A stretch of DNA of 64,000 nt, taken from NCBI RefSeq assembly GCF_003429105.1, contig NZ_QVTD01000008.1, forward strand, positions 168,869-232,868. The letters are read 5' to 3'. A program made the position numbers and the translations under genes. This document shows positions 32,506 through 41,484 of this stretch, in pieces (positions within the stretch are counted from its first letter, which is position 1; every line of letters begins with the position of its first letter). The notes below the pieces were generated by a model. It was not told the origin of the DNA. It saw only the letters and a program-made list of their open reading frames with translations, and searched no databases. This stretch comes from Peribacillus glennii (GTDB taxonomy: Bacteria > Bacillota > Bacilli > Bacillales > DSM-1321).

Positions 32506-34065
32506 ATGTCAACGACAATCGGAAAGATTTTTGATTTGACGGTAAAAAAATTCCCCAACAAAGAAGCGCTTTATGATGAACGCAGAAATGCCCGCTTTAC
32601 GTTCCTGCAATGGAATGAAAGAGTACACTCCCTGGCAAATGCTTTATTGGCAGACGGAGTGAAGAAAGGCGACCGTGTTTCCACCTATCTATACAACAAT
32701 GAAGAGCTTGCGACAGCTTTTTTTGCTTGTGCCAAAATAGGTGCCGTTTTTAATCCGATCAACTTCCGGCTTATGGCCGAAGAGCTGGCCTACATATTGA
32801 GCGACGCGAAACCGAAGGTGGTTCTATTTGAAGAGGCACTGAAGCCTGCTGTTGCGGATATCGAACAGCGTTTTCCTGAAATCGGATTTTGGTTTATCGA
32901 CGAAAATACTCCTTCTTTTGCGGCAAACTACCACGAAAAAACCGCTGCAGCAGCCCAAACGGAAATAAAAGCTGATATAGAAGAAACAGACCTCTATGCA
33001 ATCATGTATACAAGCGGCACCACAGGAAGGCCCAAAGGAGTCATGCACAAGCATCGGGATATGGTCGAGCAAAGCATGCTCTTGATAAATGGCTGTAAAT
33101 GGGGCAGCTCTGACGTAGGGTTGATAACGGCCCCGATGTTCCATTGTGCCGAATTGCATTGCACGTTCCTTCCACGCGTTCATGTAGGTGCCAAAAATGT
33201 GATTCTCCATCAATTTAATCCTAAAAAAGCACTTCAAGTAATCGAGTCAGAGGGGATTACTAAGTTTTTCGCTGCCCCGACGATGTGGAATATGCTCCTG
33301 CAAGAAAACCTTGATGATTATAATATTAAGAGCCTGAAGCTTGGACTGTATGGAGCTGCCCCTATGGCTCCTGCGCTTGTGAAAGCCTGCCAGGAAAAAT
33401 TGGGCATTTCCCTGGTTCAGGCGTACGGAATGACGGAAATGGGCCCGGCGATAACCCTTCTGTCCGAGGAAGACCAAATCAGAAAAGCCGGGTCTGCAGG
33501 ACAGGCATGCCTAAACCATGAAATCGTAATAGCGCGGCCAAGGGAAGACGGACCTTCTGACCCCGACGATCTCATGCCTGCTGGGCAAAACGGCGAGATC
33601 CTCGTCAAGGGGCCTTGTATGATGAGCGGTTATTTTGGGCGAGAAGAGGCGAATGAAAAGGCCTTATATAAAGGCTGGTACCATTCAGGGGATATTGGCT
33701 ACCTGGACGAAGATGGCTATCTATGGGTAAAGGACCGGGTCGATGACATGATTATCAGCGGAGGGGAGAATGTCTATCCGAGAGAGGTGGAAGACACTCT
33801 GTACGAGCATGATGGAGTGCTGGATTGTGCGGTGCTTGGACAACCGGATGACCATTGGGGAGAGACAGTCACAGCTTTCATCGTGGCGAAAGATTCATCA
33901 TTGACTGAAGGAGAACTTGAGGAATGGTGCAAAAACAGCAAAACCCTTGCAAACTATAAACGCCCGAGGAAATATATTTTCTGTGACGAGCTTCCAAGAA
34001 ACGCGAGCGGCAAGATTCAAAAGTTCATGCTGCGAAAGCAATTGCAGGATATGTTTTCTGTATAG
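32506..34065 (+). CDS. AMP-forming acyl-CoA synthetase (fatty-acid-CoA ligase type)
   Basis: This 519-residue ANL-superfamily enzyme has the P-loop-like YTSGTTGRPKGVMHKH, LGLYGAAPMAP, the acyl-adenylate motif QAYGMTEMGP, YHSGDIGYLDEDGYL, the hinge DRVDDMIISGGENVYPREVE, and the C-terminal PRNASGKIQK with catalytic Lys. It activates the carboxylic acid that feeds the operon. Chain length cannot be read; medium-chain or aromatic acids are possible. The start follows AGGAGG. It is the last gene of the unit, with a weak hairpin (GAAGG/CCTTC near 34136-34165, then T8) after it. Confidence 0.9.
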   Translation: MSTTIGKIFDLTVKKFPNKEALYDERRNARFTFLQWNERVHSLANALLADGVKKGDRVSTYLYNNEELATAFFACAKIGAVFNPINFRLMAEELAYILSDAKPKVVLFEEALKPAVADIEQRFPEIGFWFIDENTPSFAANYHEKTAAAAQTEIKADIEETDLYAIMYTSGTTGRPKGVMHKHRDMVEQSMLLINGCKWGSSDVGLITAPMFHCAELHCTFLPRVHVGAKNVILHQFNPKKALQVIESEGITKFFAAPTMWNMLLQENLDDYNIKSLKLGLYGAAPMAPALVKACQEKLGISLVQAYGMTEMGPAITLLSEEDQIRKAGSAGQACLNHEIVIARPREDGPSDPDDLMPAGQNGEILVKGPCMMSGYFGREEANEKALYKGWYHSGDIGYLDEDGYLWVKDRVDDMIISGGENVYPREVEDTLYEHDGVLDCAVLGQPDDHWGETVTAFIVAKDSSLTEGELEEWCKNSKTLANYKRPRKYIFCDELPRNASGKIQKFMLRKQLQDMFSV

Positions 34066-34225
34066 AGCAGAGGCTCTCCCTGTGCCAACAAACCGATGCT
34101 GTATAAATTCGCTTTAAGAATCCGATATAAAAAAGGAAGGCTTCAAAATCCCTTATCCATCCTTCACTTTTTTTTCACGGATAGGAAGGACAGCATTCGA
34201 AGTTTGCACCCGGAGGGCAATCAAT

Positions 34226-34420
34226 ATGGAAAAACACTATCGGATATCATGGTACACTTTTGTGGAAAATGATGAGCTTTTTGAGGGCAGGAGCCTGATT
34301 AAAGCAGAGGATGAGGCAGATGCCGCGCAAAAATTGATCATGGAAAAGGCGTATGAATATAAACTAAAGCCGCAACTCATCCGTATTTATTCATTGCATG
34401 AGCTCTTAAGAAATGAATAA
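34226..34420 (+). CDS. Small protein of unknown function
   Basis: This 64-residue hydrophilic protein starts MEKHYRISWYTFVENDELFE. It looks like a compact alpha/beta fold with a helical middle (AEDEADAAQKLIMEKAYEYK). The pattern of an edge strand followed by E/A-rich helices recalls small RNA- or protein-binding adaptors, but no family was recognised. The start has a GGAGGG-type site 13-15 bp upstream. A strong terminator follows directly, which supports a real gene. Confidence 0.65.
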   Translation: MEKHYRISWYTFVENDELFEGRSLIKAEDEADAAQKLIMEKAYEYKLKPQLIRIYSLHELLRNE

Positions 34421-34429
34421 TGAAATAGC

Positions 34430-34461
34430 GCAGCCCGCCGTGCGATAGGGCTGCTTTTTTT
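34430..34461 (+). terminator. Intrinsic terminator
   Basis: GCAGCCC (34430-34436) pairs with GGGCTGC (34448-34454), followed by seven T. Confidence 0.9.
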
Positions 34462-34468
34462 ATATGTT

Positions 34469-34641
34469 TTATCCACAACCGCAACTACTGGTTGTGAAAG
34501 GGTTTTATGAACTTACCCACAGTATCCACAGACTTATCCATAAGTGCGGTAATATTTTTGGGGATATCTAAGTAGAGTTAACCCCCCGAGTTTAATATTG
34601 TTGGTTGGGAATATCCACATTATCAACATGCCTGTTGATAA
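34469..34641. promoter_or_regulatory. Cluster of DnaA-box-like sites
   Basis: Against the DnaA box TTATNCACA the region has one perfect site, TTATCCACA (34469-34477). It also has one-mismatch sites TTACCCACA (34513), GTATCCACA (34522), TTATCCATA (34534), ATATCCACA (34611) and TTATCAACA (34620). The inverse TGTTGATAA lies at 34633; with 34620 it forms a palindrome. Seven matches in about 170 bp of non-coding DNA is far above expectation. It may act as a chromosomal DnaA-titration cluster; no AT-rich unwinding element or replication gene suggests an origin. Confidence 0.6.
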
Positions 34642-34689
34642 CTTGTTATGAGTATTATGGTTGGAGACAGAAATAGGAGATGAATTAAT

Positions 34690-35167
34690 TGAGTAAATAT
34701 TGCGAATCTGGCTGGAAGTACAATGGTTAGAGGAAGGATGGCATAAGGTCAAAGGCGGTTTTGATGCAGCAGGATTTATGAAAGGGTGCAATTGCACAGA
34801 CGAGCGGAGAACATCCAACGGTGGCGGGCTGGTACGCAGCATTCCTTGAAAATATCTCTCTTCCGAATGCCGGAGTCTTTACTTTCCTTGTCGCATGGGG
34901 AGAACTACTGGTGGGTATTGGCTTGATTCTTGGCGCAGCTACCATTTCAGCGTTATTAGCCGGAGCCTTCATGCACTTGAACACTTTATGCCAGCGGGTA
35001 CAATTAGCACTAACCCGGTGCTTTATACAGCGGCAATCATTCTTCTATTCGCAGGCGCATACTACTATGGTGCAGACAGATATGCAATCCCTTATATCAA
35101 AGAACATCTCGGTAATCGTAAAGGTAAAACAACGCAAAAATTCCCTCACAAGGCAGCAGCTTACTAA
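34690..35167 (+). pseudogene. DoxX-family membrane protein gene with frameshifts
   Basis: Three frames in series reconstruct a DoxX-like protein: RIWLEVQWLEEGWHKVKGGF, then SLPNAGVFTFLVAWGELLVG with IGLILGAATISALLAGAFM, then AGTISTNPVLYTAAIILLFA and a hydrophilic tail ending at 35167. At least two frameshifts (near 34790 and 34990) and a damaged N-terminus break it. The intact protein would be a four-helix integral membrane protein. The terminator after it is still intact. Confidence 0.8.
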
Positions 35168-35195
35168 ACGACAGCGAACAACAGGAGTGATTTTA

Positions 35196-35228
35196 AAACA
35201 GGGAGAAAAAAGTATCTCCCTGTTTTTA
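35196..35228. terminator. Intrinsic terminator between convergent genes
   Basis: AAACAGGGAGA pairs with TCTCCCTGTTT around a short A-rich loop, with a T run on the plus strand and A run upstream, so it can act in both directions for the DoxX remnant and yfhD. Confidence 0.8.
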
Positions 35229-35230
35229 TT

Positions 35231-35422
35231 TTATCTGTTTCTTTGTCTATTTCTTGCGCGTTCATCAGCTGCCCTGGAACGGGCTTGCGCTTCTATATCC
35301 TCATGATCGGCAAGCTCACTAGAATATTCTACATCCAATCCGTCCCTTTTTAAGTTCTTCGGGACTTGCGGAAGTTTTTGCTTGTTTTTATCACGATTAT
35401 GGTGAATGCTATTCCTTCCCAT
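35231..35422 (-). CDS. yfhD: YfhD family protein
   Basis: This 63-residue basic and acidic hydrophilic protein starts MGRNSIHHNRDKNKQKLPQV, continues PKNLKRDGLDVEYSSELADH and has an Arg/Glu/Ala-rich tail. This is the pattern of Bacillus YfhD, a small protein of unknown function. ATG 35422 follows GGGAGG; the longer frame to 35458 is rejected. Its position beside yfhE and yfhF matches B. subtilis. Confidence 0.88.
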   Translation of the reverse strand: MGRNSIHHNRDKNKQKLPQVPKNLKRDGLDVEYSSELADHEDIEAQARSRAADERARNRQRNR

Positions 35423-35521
35423 CGTCAGCCGCCTCCCAAGAAATATATCGAATGGCATACAGTTATGGCCATTACAGACTTATTTTTAACAATGGGAAAT
35501 GGCAATATGTATGGGAATCAT

Positions 35522-35659
35522 TTAACTTAATCGGGTTCTGCCCCTCTTTTCTGTATATCCGGCTGCACGGTCGGCCATTTTGAATTCATGTGCATAGAGG
35601 ACTTCCTGGGTACTGGTAAGTGTGCTTTTCATCTTTTCTTTTTTCTTATTTTCCAACAT
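35522..35659 (-). CDS. yfhE: YfhE family protein
   Basis: This 45-residue protein starts MLENKKKEKMKSTLTSTQEV and contains LYAHEFKMADRAAGY, matching the small YfhE family of Bacillus (function unknown, expressed in sporulation or stress in some species). The start follows AAGGAG at 8 bp. It is encoded upstream of yfhD on the same strand, as in B. subtilis. Confidence 0.85.
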   Translation of the reverse strand: MLENKKKEKMKSTLTSTQEVLYAHEFKMADRAAGYTEKRGRTRLS

Positions 35660-35765
35660 AAATCATCTCCTTCGTTTCTTTGTATCCCATTTTTTCCTTA
35701 CCTGGCTGCATCCATACGGCTGAAAATGAAAAAACCCGCCATTGTTGTTATTATATTTTTGTGGA

Positions 35766-36671
35766 TTATCTAAAAAGATCCTCTAACGCAGGTTTTAATT
35801 CAGGATACGCAAACGTAAAGCCGTGGCTCACCAATTTCTCCGGTACGATCTTTTGACCTTCCAGCACCAGCACGCTCATTTCACCGAGTACCGTTTTTAA
35901 CAAGAATGACGGAACAGGAAACCAGTGGGGTTTATGCAGTACTTCTGCAACATTACGGCCAAAGCTGTCCATTTTTGTTGGGGTAGGGGCAACAAAGTTC
36001 ACTGGACCCTGTATGTCTTTATCATTAATGCAAAACATAAGGGCGCGCACCACATCTTCGATATGGATCCATGACATCCATTGCCGGCCGCTTCCTATCT
36101 TTCCGCCTGCAAAAAGCTTATAAGGCATGGCAATACGCGGCAATGCCCCTTCTTTTTTACCCAGGATGACACCAAAACGGGCCAGAACAAGCCTTGATGT
36201 AAAGGGCTTGACCTTGCTCGCTTCTTTCTCCCATAGATTCACCGTGCGCGCCAAGAAATCATTGCCTGGAGAATTTGTATCCTCTGTAAATTCCTCCACT
36301 TCAGAAGTCCCGTAAAAACCGATTGCACTGGCATTAATTACTGTTTCGGGTTGCTTTTCGAGCAAAGAAAGAATACGGGCGATTTCATTTACAGATTGAA
36401 CACGGCTTTCGACAATCCTGCGTTTTCTTTCAGATGTCCATCTGCCGCTGTTCAAAGATTCACCGGCCAGATTAATAAAAACATCAAGGCCTTCCAGATG
36501 TGCTTCCGGCTTTGCAGCATCGGCCAGCCATTGCACGTATTGGACCGATTTACTTGAATTCTTCCTATCTGGATTCCTGGTCAGGATAAAAAGTTCATGT
36601 TTTTCCTTAAGCAATGCTTTTGTCAGCGCAGTACCAATAAACCCGCTTCCTCCTGAAATCGCAATTTTCAT
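35766..36671 (-). CDS. yfhF: TIGR01777-type NAD(P)-binding epimerase (YfhF)
   Basis: This 301-residue atypical SDR (SulA/TIGR01777 type) has the N-terminal MKIAISGGSGFIGTALTKAL nucleotide motif, NLAGESLNSGRW, the ASAIGFYG signature and RFGVILGKKEGALPRIAMPY. A C-terminal DUF1731-like block follows (GEMSVLVLEGQKIVPEKL). ATG 36671 is set by GGAGGGG; the 7-residue extension to 36692 is not supported. It is oriented divergently from recX. Confidence 0.9.
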   Translation of the reverse strand: MKIAISGGSGFIGTALTKALLKEKHELFILTRNPDRKNSSKSVQYVQWLADAAKPEAHLEGLDVFINLAGESLNSGRWTSERKRRIVESRVQSVNEIARILSLLEKQPETVINASAIGFYGTSEVEEFTEDTNSPGNDFLARTVNLWEKEASKVKPFTSRLVLARFGVILGKKEGALPRIAMPYKLFAGGKIGSGRQWMSWIHIEDVVRALMFCINDKDIQGPVNFVAPTPTKMDSFGRNVAEVLHKPHWFPVPSFLLKTVLGEMSVLVLEGQKIVPEKLVSHGFTFAYPELKPALEDLFR

Positions 36672-36760
36672 GGTCAGCCCCCCTCCATACAATATTTCTG
36701 TTCTTTTTTCATAAATCCTTTTACCCGGATGTGTTACAGTAATAACAGAGGTGATTTTTC

Positions 36761-37573
36761 ATGCCGCAAATTACAAAAATAACGACCCAGAAAAAACATA
36801 CAGACCGATATAACATTTTTATCGATTACGGCAAAGGGGAAGAATATGCATTCAGTGTCGATGAAGAAGTCTTACTAAAGTTTCAGTTAAAAAAAGGAAA
36901 AGACATTGATGATTTCGACTTGGCTGATATTCAATATCACGATGACATACAAAAAGCATTTACACTGGCGTTGAATTTTTTATCATATCGTATGAGATCT
37001 GAGGCGGAGGTCCGTGCCTATTTAAAGAAAAAAGAAATCGATGGGCCGATCGTACAAGAAGCAGTCCATAAACTTTATCAATACAAATACCTGGATGACC
37101 TGGAATTTGCAAAGGCATTTGTAAGAACGCAGATGAACAGTGGTCAGAAAGGGCCGGTTACCGTCCGGATGGAGTTGAAGGAAAAGGGGATTGACGATAA
37201 AAAAATTGAAGACGCGCTGCCGCTTTACACATTTGAACTTCAGGAAGAGCACGCAAGAAGGCTGGCCGAAAAATCAATCGCCAAAGAGAAAAATATTTCA
37301 GAACGCGCATTAAAGCAAAAGCTTGAACAAACTTTGCTGCGTAAAGGATTTTCTACTGATGTTATTGTAGAAGCCTTGTTAAATGTGAACCTGGAGAAAG
37401 ATAGTGATGAAGAATGGGGATCCCTCTGCCATCAAGCTGAAAAAGCCCACCGCAGGCTACAAAAGTATACAGGCTTTGAATATGAACAACGAATGAAACA
37501 AGCCCTTTTCCGCAAAGGATTTTCGATTGATTCGATCGAAAGGTACTTATCTGAATACGTTGACCAAGCTTAA
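36761..37573 (+). CDS. recX: RecX, RecA regulator
   Basis: This 270-residue protein is made of tandem three-helix RecX repeats: ALNFLSYRMRSEAEVRAYLK, KLYQYKYLDDLEFAKAFVRT with GPVTVRMELKEKGIDD, and a C-terminal RKGFSTDVIVEALL plus FRKGFSIDSIERYL. It binds RecA filaments and modulates recombination. Length matches the long Bacillus form (264). The start has AGAGGTG at 9 bp. Confidence 0.93.
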   Translation: MPQITKITTQKKHTDRYNIFIDYGKGEEYAFSVDEEVLLKFQLKKGKDIDDFDLADIQYHDDIQKAFTLALNFLSYRMRSEAEVRAYLKKKEIDGPIVQEAVHKLYQYKYLDDLEFAKAFVRTQMNSGQKGPVTVRMELKEKGIDDKKIEDALPLYTFELQEEHARRLAEKSIAKEKNISERALKQKLEQTLLRKGFSTDVIVEALLNVNLEKDSDEEWGSLCHQAEKAHRRLQKYTGFEYEQRMKQALFRKGFSIDSIERYLSEYVDQA

Positions 37574-37594
37574 TCTTTCGATTTTCGCAGACAG

Positions 37595-37945
37595 GCATTC
37601 TGGATGATTTGAATGGATTTGCCCGTTTTTAACCGACGGGCGGATCGGCGTGAGTCACCTGGAATATGCCCAATACATTTGTATTCAGCATTTCTTTCGT
37701 TTCTCTTTTCCTGATTTTTTCAAATGGTCGGTAATGGTCAATGCCTGCACTATTGATTAAAATCGAAAAGGATTGACTGATTGTTATTTCGAATTAGTAC
37801 TGCATGATCCGTCACAGCATGCTGAGGTGCCTGCAAGATGTTTCTAGTCAAATTAATTTTATCCAGATTCCGGCCCAGCAATAAAATATGATATCCCAGC
37901 CCTGACTCGGCTCCGGTTATGATAACAGAAGTCCTTTTTAGCCGT
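37595..37945 (-). pseudogene. Short-chain dehydrogenase remnant
   Basis: On the minus strand pieces of an SDR appear in order: TSVIITGAESGLGYH (nucleotide motif), LLLGRNLDKINLTRNIL, ILINSAGIDHYRPFEK (NAG motif), RKRETKEMLNTNVLGIFQVT, and then loss of frame. The catalytic Tyr-Lys part is missing, and frameshifts separate the blocks. It fills the gap between recX and yfhH. Confidence 0.7.
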
Positions 37946-37984
37946 CTGCCAGTTTAAATAATGAAACCCGAGGTGCTATTTTTA

Positions 37985-38305
37985 ATGAATGATAAAAGAT
38001 ACAGCAAAATGACACAACATGAATTAACCCAGGAAATTGCCTCCCTTAAAGAACAGGCGCGCAAAGCGGAACAACTCGGGATGGTGAACGAATTTGCCGT
38101 GCTTGAGCGCAAAGCCGTCATGGCCCAGGCTTATTTATTGAAACCTGAAGATTTTAAACCAGGGGAAATCTACCACATAGCAGGAGACCCGGGGACGTAC
38201 TTTAAAGTGGAGTACCTAAACGGGGTATTTGCATGGGGATACCGCCTAAACGGAAATGGACAGGAAGAGGCACTTCCCATCTCAATGCTCACAAATGTGA
38301 AATAA
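37985..38305 (+). CDS. yfhH: YfhH (DUF1811)
   Basis: This 106-residue protein starts MNDKRYSKMTQHELTQEIAS. A helical N-terminal half (KEQARKAEQLGMVNEFAVLE) is followed by a small beta-barrel C-terminal half (KPGEIYHIAGDPGTYFKVEY). Both match Bacillus YfhH, of unknown function. ATG 37985 is preferred (GAGGTG 10 bp upstream); ATG 37961 lacks a site. It follows recX and precedes sspK, as in B. subtilis. Confidence 0.88.
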   Translation: MNDKRYSKMTQHELTQEIASLKEQARKAEQLGMVNEFAVLERKAVMAQAYLLKPEDFKPGEIYHIAGDPGTYFKVEYLNGVFAWGYRLNGNGQEEALPISMLTNVK

Positions 38306-38331
38306 TATAAAATGTGTAAAAGGGGTCTGTC

Positions 38332-38391
38332 CAATGAGGAGCTGCGTTAAAGCGGTGGGGGACAGCCCCCAATGAGGAGCTGCGTTAAAGC
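38332..38391. repeat. 22-bp direct repeat with GC-rich hairpin arms
   Basis: A 22-bp unit starting CAATGAGGAGCTGCG is repeated exactly at 38332-38353 and 38370-38391. It is interleaved with GGGTCTGTCC and GGGGACAGCCCC, which can pair. This looks like a dispersed intergenic hairpin element between yfhH and the convergent sspK gene, and may act as a terminator. Confidence 0.7.
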
Positions 38392-38416
38392 CATTGGGGG
38401 ATTGGCCCTGTCCTTG

Positions 38417-38581
38417 TTATCTGATTGTGTCTGAAACCCGTTGGTTCGATGCCCTCATTCGTTCCTGGGGGTGGGTGTTTATTGTGCCATCCGCGCGTTT
38501 CGAAGCGTATTCTGCTTTTGCCCGCGGTTCCCCTTCAAATCTATTGTTTAAATCAGGGAAATCTTTTGCTTTATTTCTCAT
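38417..38581 (-). CDS. sspK: Small acid-soluble spore protein K
   Basis: This 54-residue protein starts [20 protein letters not shown], then [20 protein letters not shown] and RMRAS, the characteristic SspK sequence. It is a minor SASP packed in the forespore core. The start follows CAGGAGG. Its place between yfhH and yfhJ, on the opposite strand, is the same as in B. subtilis. Confidence 0.93.
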   Translation of the reverse strand: MRNKAKDFPDLNNRFEGEPRAKAEYASKRADGTINTHPQERMRASNQRVSDTIR

Positions 38582-38700
38582 TTGTTTCCCTCCTGAGAGC
38601 TACAGTATGAGCACGCGTTTCCGTGCATTATTAGTATGGGTAAAAGGATAATAAATATAATGGAGCAGCAGCCTCAAAATATGGCAGAGAGGTGATGGGG

Positions 38701-38967
38701 ATGAACGAACATCAGGAAAAGCTTACTGACTTGCTTTTAGAAAAAAACCGCGAAATCAGCTTTGAGCAGGCCCGTACATGGATTGAGCTTTTATGGGAAG
38801 ATTTTGAAGCGACGTACGCCAAGGCCGGGCATGAGTATGCCGGCCCGGAAATGACAGCCCGCATTGTAACTCAATGGGTGGAAAACCACGGCGATAGGCT
38901 TCATGACTTCTTTGCAAACAATCCTAAATATCGGCAACTATTAGACAAGAAAGATAATCTTCATTAA
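38701..38967 (+). CDS. yfhJ: YfhJ (WVELL domain protein)
   Basis: This 88-residue protein starts MNEHQEKLTDLLLEKNREIS. The segment ARTWIELLWEDFEATYAKAG corresponds to the WVELL motif of the family, and YAGPEMTARIVTQWVENHG follows. Function is unknown. ATG 38701 has AGAGGTG at 6-7 bp; GTG 38692 and ATG 38695 overlap that site. Confidence 0.9.
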   Translation: MNEHQEKLTDLLLEKNREISFEQARTWIELLWEDFEATYAKAGHEYAGPEMTARIVTQWVENHGDRLHDFFANNPKYRQLLDKKDNLH

Positions 38968-38974
38968 TAAAGCA

Positions 38975-39028
38975 GGCCCCCGGCTTACATTCCCATTAGG
39001 GAAACACGCGTCGGGGGCCAGCTTATTT
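38975..39028. terminator. GC-rich terminator between yfhJ and yfhP
   Basis: GGCCCCCG (38975-38982) pairs with CGGGGGCC (39012-39019), flanked by GC/GC pairs and followed by TTATTTTT. The two genes converge here. Confidence 0.8.
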
Positions 39029-39056
39029 TTAGCGGTCGTTATGATCCCATAAACAT

Positions 39057-40037
39057 TTAACCAGGCAAGATGTTTAATTTTTTTCGAAGCTTTGCTTCAC
39101 TGAAAATCCAACCGGTATACGAATTCGTTATATTCAAATCCCTGTCAAGGTGCACAACAGCGACAAATGGATAATAACCGTTGCTCCTATACCTGAGGTC
39201 TATAAACCGTACCTCATGATAATTGTCCATACTTTCGATCTCCCAGCGGTAAACCGGGGAAAATGAAAGGAAAGCGGCCAGGTTCTTATCGTGTATTGCC
39301 GCATCTAAAATTTCGCTCTTAGGCAATGGAATACGTTCGAATTTATCCAATATCGTTACATAGCCATTATTTGCCCGGGCGACGTAAAAATGTTTATCCG
39401 TGATTACTGCAACCTTCCAGCTGTGATATCTCATCGTTGGTGACATAATGATTCTTTTGGCTTCAGGAATTTGGACTTTAACTGCTTTTTTGATGATCCG
39501 CTGTTCCCTGAACCGAGCAATATAGTAAATAATCAAGATGCCGTACATTGACAGGAACGTATACCCTGGAGGAAAACCGAACCCCCAAAGAATCAAGCAG
39601 GCAATATGGATGCCAAAAATGAACGGGTCAAACGTATTAATGATCCCTAAAGCAACCCATCTGGATGAAATCGGCCGGATCGCCTGTGTGCCATAAGCAT
39701 TGAAGATGTCGACGAATACATGCAGAAACACAGCCAAAAAGGTCCACAGCCAAAGGTGAAGCAAATTCGAATCAGGAAAGAACAGAAATACAGCGCCGGC
39801 AACTAACAGCGGCCAGAGCACAATTGCGGGTAATGAATGCGTTAGCCCGCGGTGATTCCGGATATAAACGGCGTTGTTTCTTAATTTTAAAACTGTATCC
39901 ACATCGGGAGCCTGGGAACCTAGGATTGTACCCACCATTACAGCTGAGGCAGTAATAGAACTGCCTGCTACTACGGGATCTAAAGTTGCAAGTCCGCCAA
40001 GCGCGATTCCCATGACAAAGTGAGTGCCAGTATCCAA
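39057..40037 (-). CDS. yfhP: YfhP, membrane-bound YdjM/DUF457-type metal-dependent hydrolase
   Basis: This 326-residue protein has an N-terminal membrane part with several helices (about 5-190). It carries conserved THFVMG, SQAPDVDTVLK, NHRGLTHSLPA and FVDIFNAYGTQ motifs, i.e. metal-binding His and Asp residues of the LexA-binding/inner-membrane hydrolase family. A soluble C-terminal domain follows (about 200-326). The start is TTG 40037 with a perfect AAAGGAGGT. It is oriented divergently from mutY, as in B. subtilis. The substrate is unknown. Confidence 0.9.
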   Translation of the reverse strand: MDTGTHFVMGIALGGLATLDPVVAGSSITASAVMVGTILGSQAPDVDTVLKLRNNAVYIRNHRGLTHSLPAIVLWPLLVAGAVFLFFPDSNLLHLWLWTFLAVFLHVFVDIFNAYGTQAIRPISSRWVALGIINTFDPFIFGIHIACLILWGFGFPPGYTFLSMYGILIIYYIARFREQRIIKKAVKVQIPEAKRIIMSPTMRYHSWKVAVITDKHFYVARANNGYVTILDKFERIPLPKSEILDAAIHDKNLAAFLSFSPVYRWEIESMDNYHEVRFIDLRYRSNGYYPFVAVVHLDRDLNITNSYTGWIFSEAKLRKKLNILPG

Positions 40038-40297
40038 AGAGCCTTACCTCCTTTGCACCATTTTTGGGGTGCAAAAACAGAATGGTTGATTTAATGTCTA
40101 ATCATATCCTATTATTTCAAGCTGTCCAGTTGAATTTTTTTTGACTTATTTTTTTACGGAAATTACACTGAGATAGGAAAAACGTTGGGTGCTTGATATT
40201 AATTCTTATCGTGCCCTGCAATAATGTTTTGATAGCCATGGGGCTTATTAATATATTCCCTTCTCAGCAACGATTTTAACATCACGGAGGAGCAAAT

Positions 40298-41413
40298 GTG
40301 AAAAATTATGAAATCGAAAGCTTATCAAAATTCAATACAGTTGGTTTCAGGAATGATTTAATATCCTGGTTTGAGAAGGAGCAGAGGGAATTGCCGTGGC
40401 GGAAGGATCAAGATCCATATAAAGTGTGGGTGTCGGAAATTATGCTGCAGCAAACCAGGGTGGAAACGGTGATCCCTTATTTCAACAGGTTCATTGAATG
40501 GTTCCCAACTCTTGAAGATTTTGCTGAGGCAGATGAGGAGAAGATCCTGAAGGCGTGGGAGGGATTGGGTTACTATTCCAGAGTGCGGAATTTGCACAGT
40601 GCAGTAAAAGAAGTGTGTGAAACATATAATGGAATGGTACCGGATACCCCTGAGGCAATTTCTAAATTAAAGGGAGTAGGCCCATATACAGCCGGAGCGG
40701 TTTTGAGCATCGCCTATGGAAAGCCTGAACCGGCCGTAGATGGTAACGTGATGCGGGTCCTGTCGAGGATCCTTTTGATAGAAGAGGATATCGCAAAGCC
40801 AAGAACCCGGAAAATTTTTGAAGAAGCTGTAAGAGAGCTGATTGACCATGGGAATGCCTCTTTTTTTAATCAGGCACTGATGGAGCTGGGAGCTTTGATC
40901 TGTACACCCGGCGTACCTGCTTGTTTGTTATGCCCGGTGCGGGAGCACTGTGTAGCCTTCGGGGAAGGCGTTCAGGCGCAGTTGCCTGTCAAAACAAAAA
41001 AGAAAAAAAGCAGGGCAGTCCAGCTTGTGGCCGCCATTTTAACGAATAATCAGGGGGACTTATTAATTCATAAACGGCCGGCAAATGGACTGCTGGCGAA
41101 TCTCTGGGAATTCCCAAACTTTGAAATTCACAATCAGCTATTGCCAAAGCGGGAGGTATTTCAGCAGCAATTTTTAGATGCATATGGTGCAAAGCCCGAA
41201 ATCGGCGAGGTTATCACCAAGATTGACCATGTATTCTCACACCTAGTTTGGAATGTAGATACATTTGCCGGAAAGCTTGATGAATCGATTGACCAACAAG
41301 TATTGGACAAACATCATTTAAAGTGGGTAAGCCAGCAGGAAATACAGGACTATGCTTTTTCGGTGTCCCACCAAAAAATGTTTGCGGCGTATACATCCGG
41401 GACAGGAATATAA
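40298..41413 (+). CDS. mutY: A/G-specific adenine glycosylase MutY
   Basis: This 371-residue repair enzyme removes adenine opposite 8-oxoguanine. It shows [32 protein letters not shown] (catalytic Glu region), the helix-hairpin-helix [18 protein letters not shown] with [13 protein letters not shown] (catalytic Asp), a [4Fe-4S] cluster C-x6-C-x2-C-x5-C ([17 protein letters not shown]), and a C-terminal NUDIX-like 8-oxoG recognition domain (about 240-365). GTG 40298 follows CGGAGGAG. Confidence 0.95.
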   Translation: MKNYEIESLSKFNTVGFRNDLISWFEKEQRELPWRKDQDPYKVWVSEIMLQQTRVETVIPYFNRFIEWFPTLEDFAEADEEKILKAWEGLGYYSRVRNLHSAVKEVCETYNGMVPDTPEAISKLKGVGPYTAGAVLSIAYGKPEPAVDGNVMRVLSRILLIEEDIAKPRTRKIFEEAVRELIDHGNASFFNQALMELGALICTPGVPACLLCPVREHCVAFGEGVQAQLPVKTKKKKSRAVQLVAAILTNNQGDLLIHKRPANGLLANLWEFPNFEIHNQLLPKREVFQQQFLDAYGAKPEIGEVITKIDHVFSHLVWNVDTFAGKLDESIDQQVLDKHHLKWVSQQEIQDYAFSVSHQKMFAAYTSGTGI

Positions 41414-41484
41414 TATAGCAGGATTCTGGGCAAGGAACGCGCACTTCTGGACTGGACGTTTTCTTTCCCAAGAACCCCGCATGT

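Noticed and set aside
34469..34641. Chromosomal or plasmid replication origin
   Set aside because: Only DnaA-box-like sites are present; no replication gene, iterons or clear AT-rich unwinding element accompany them.
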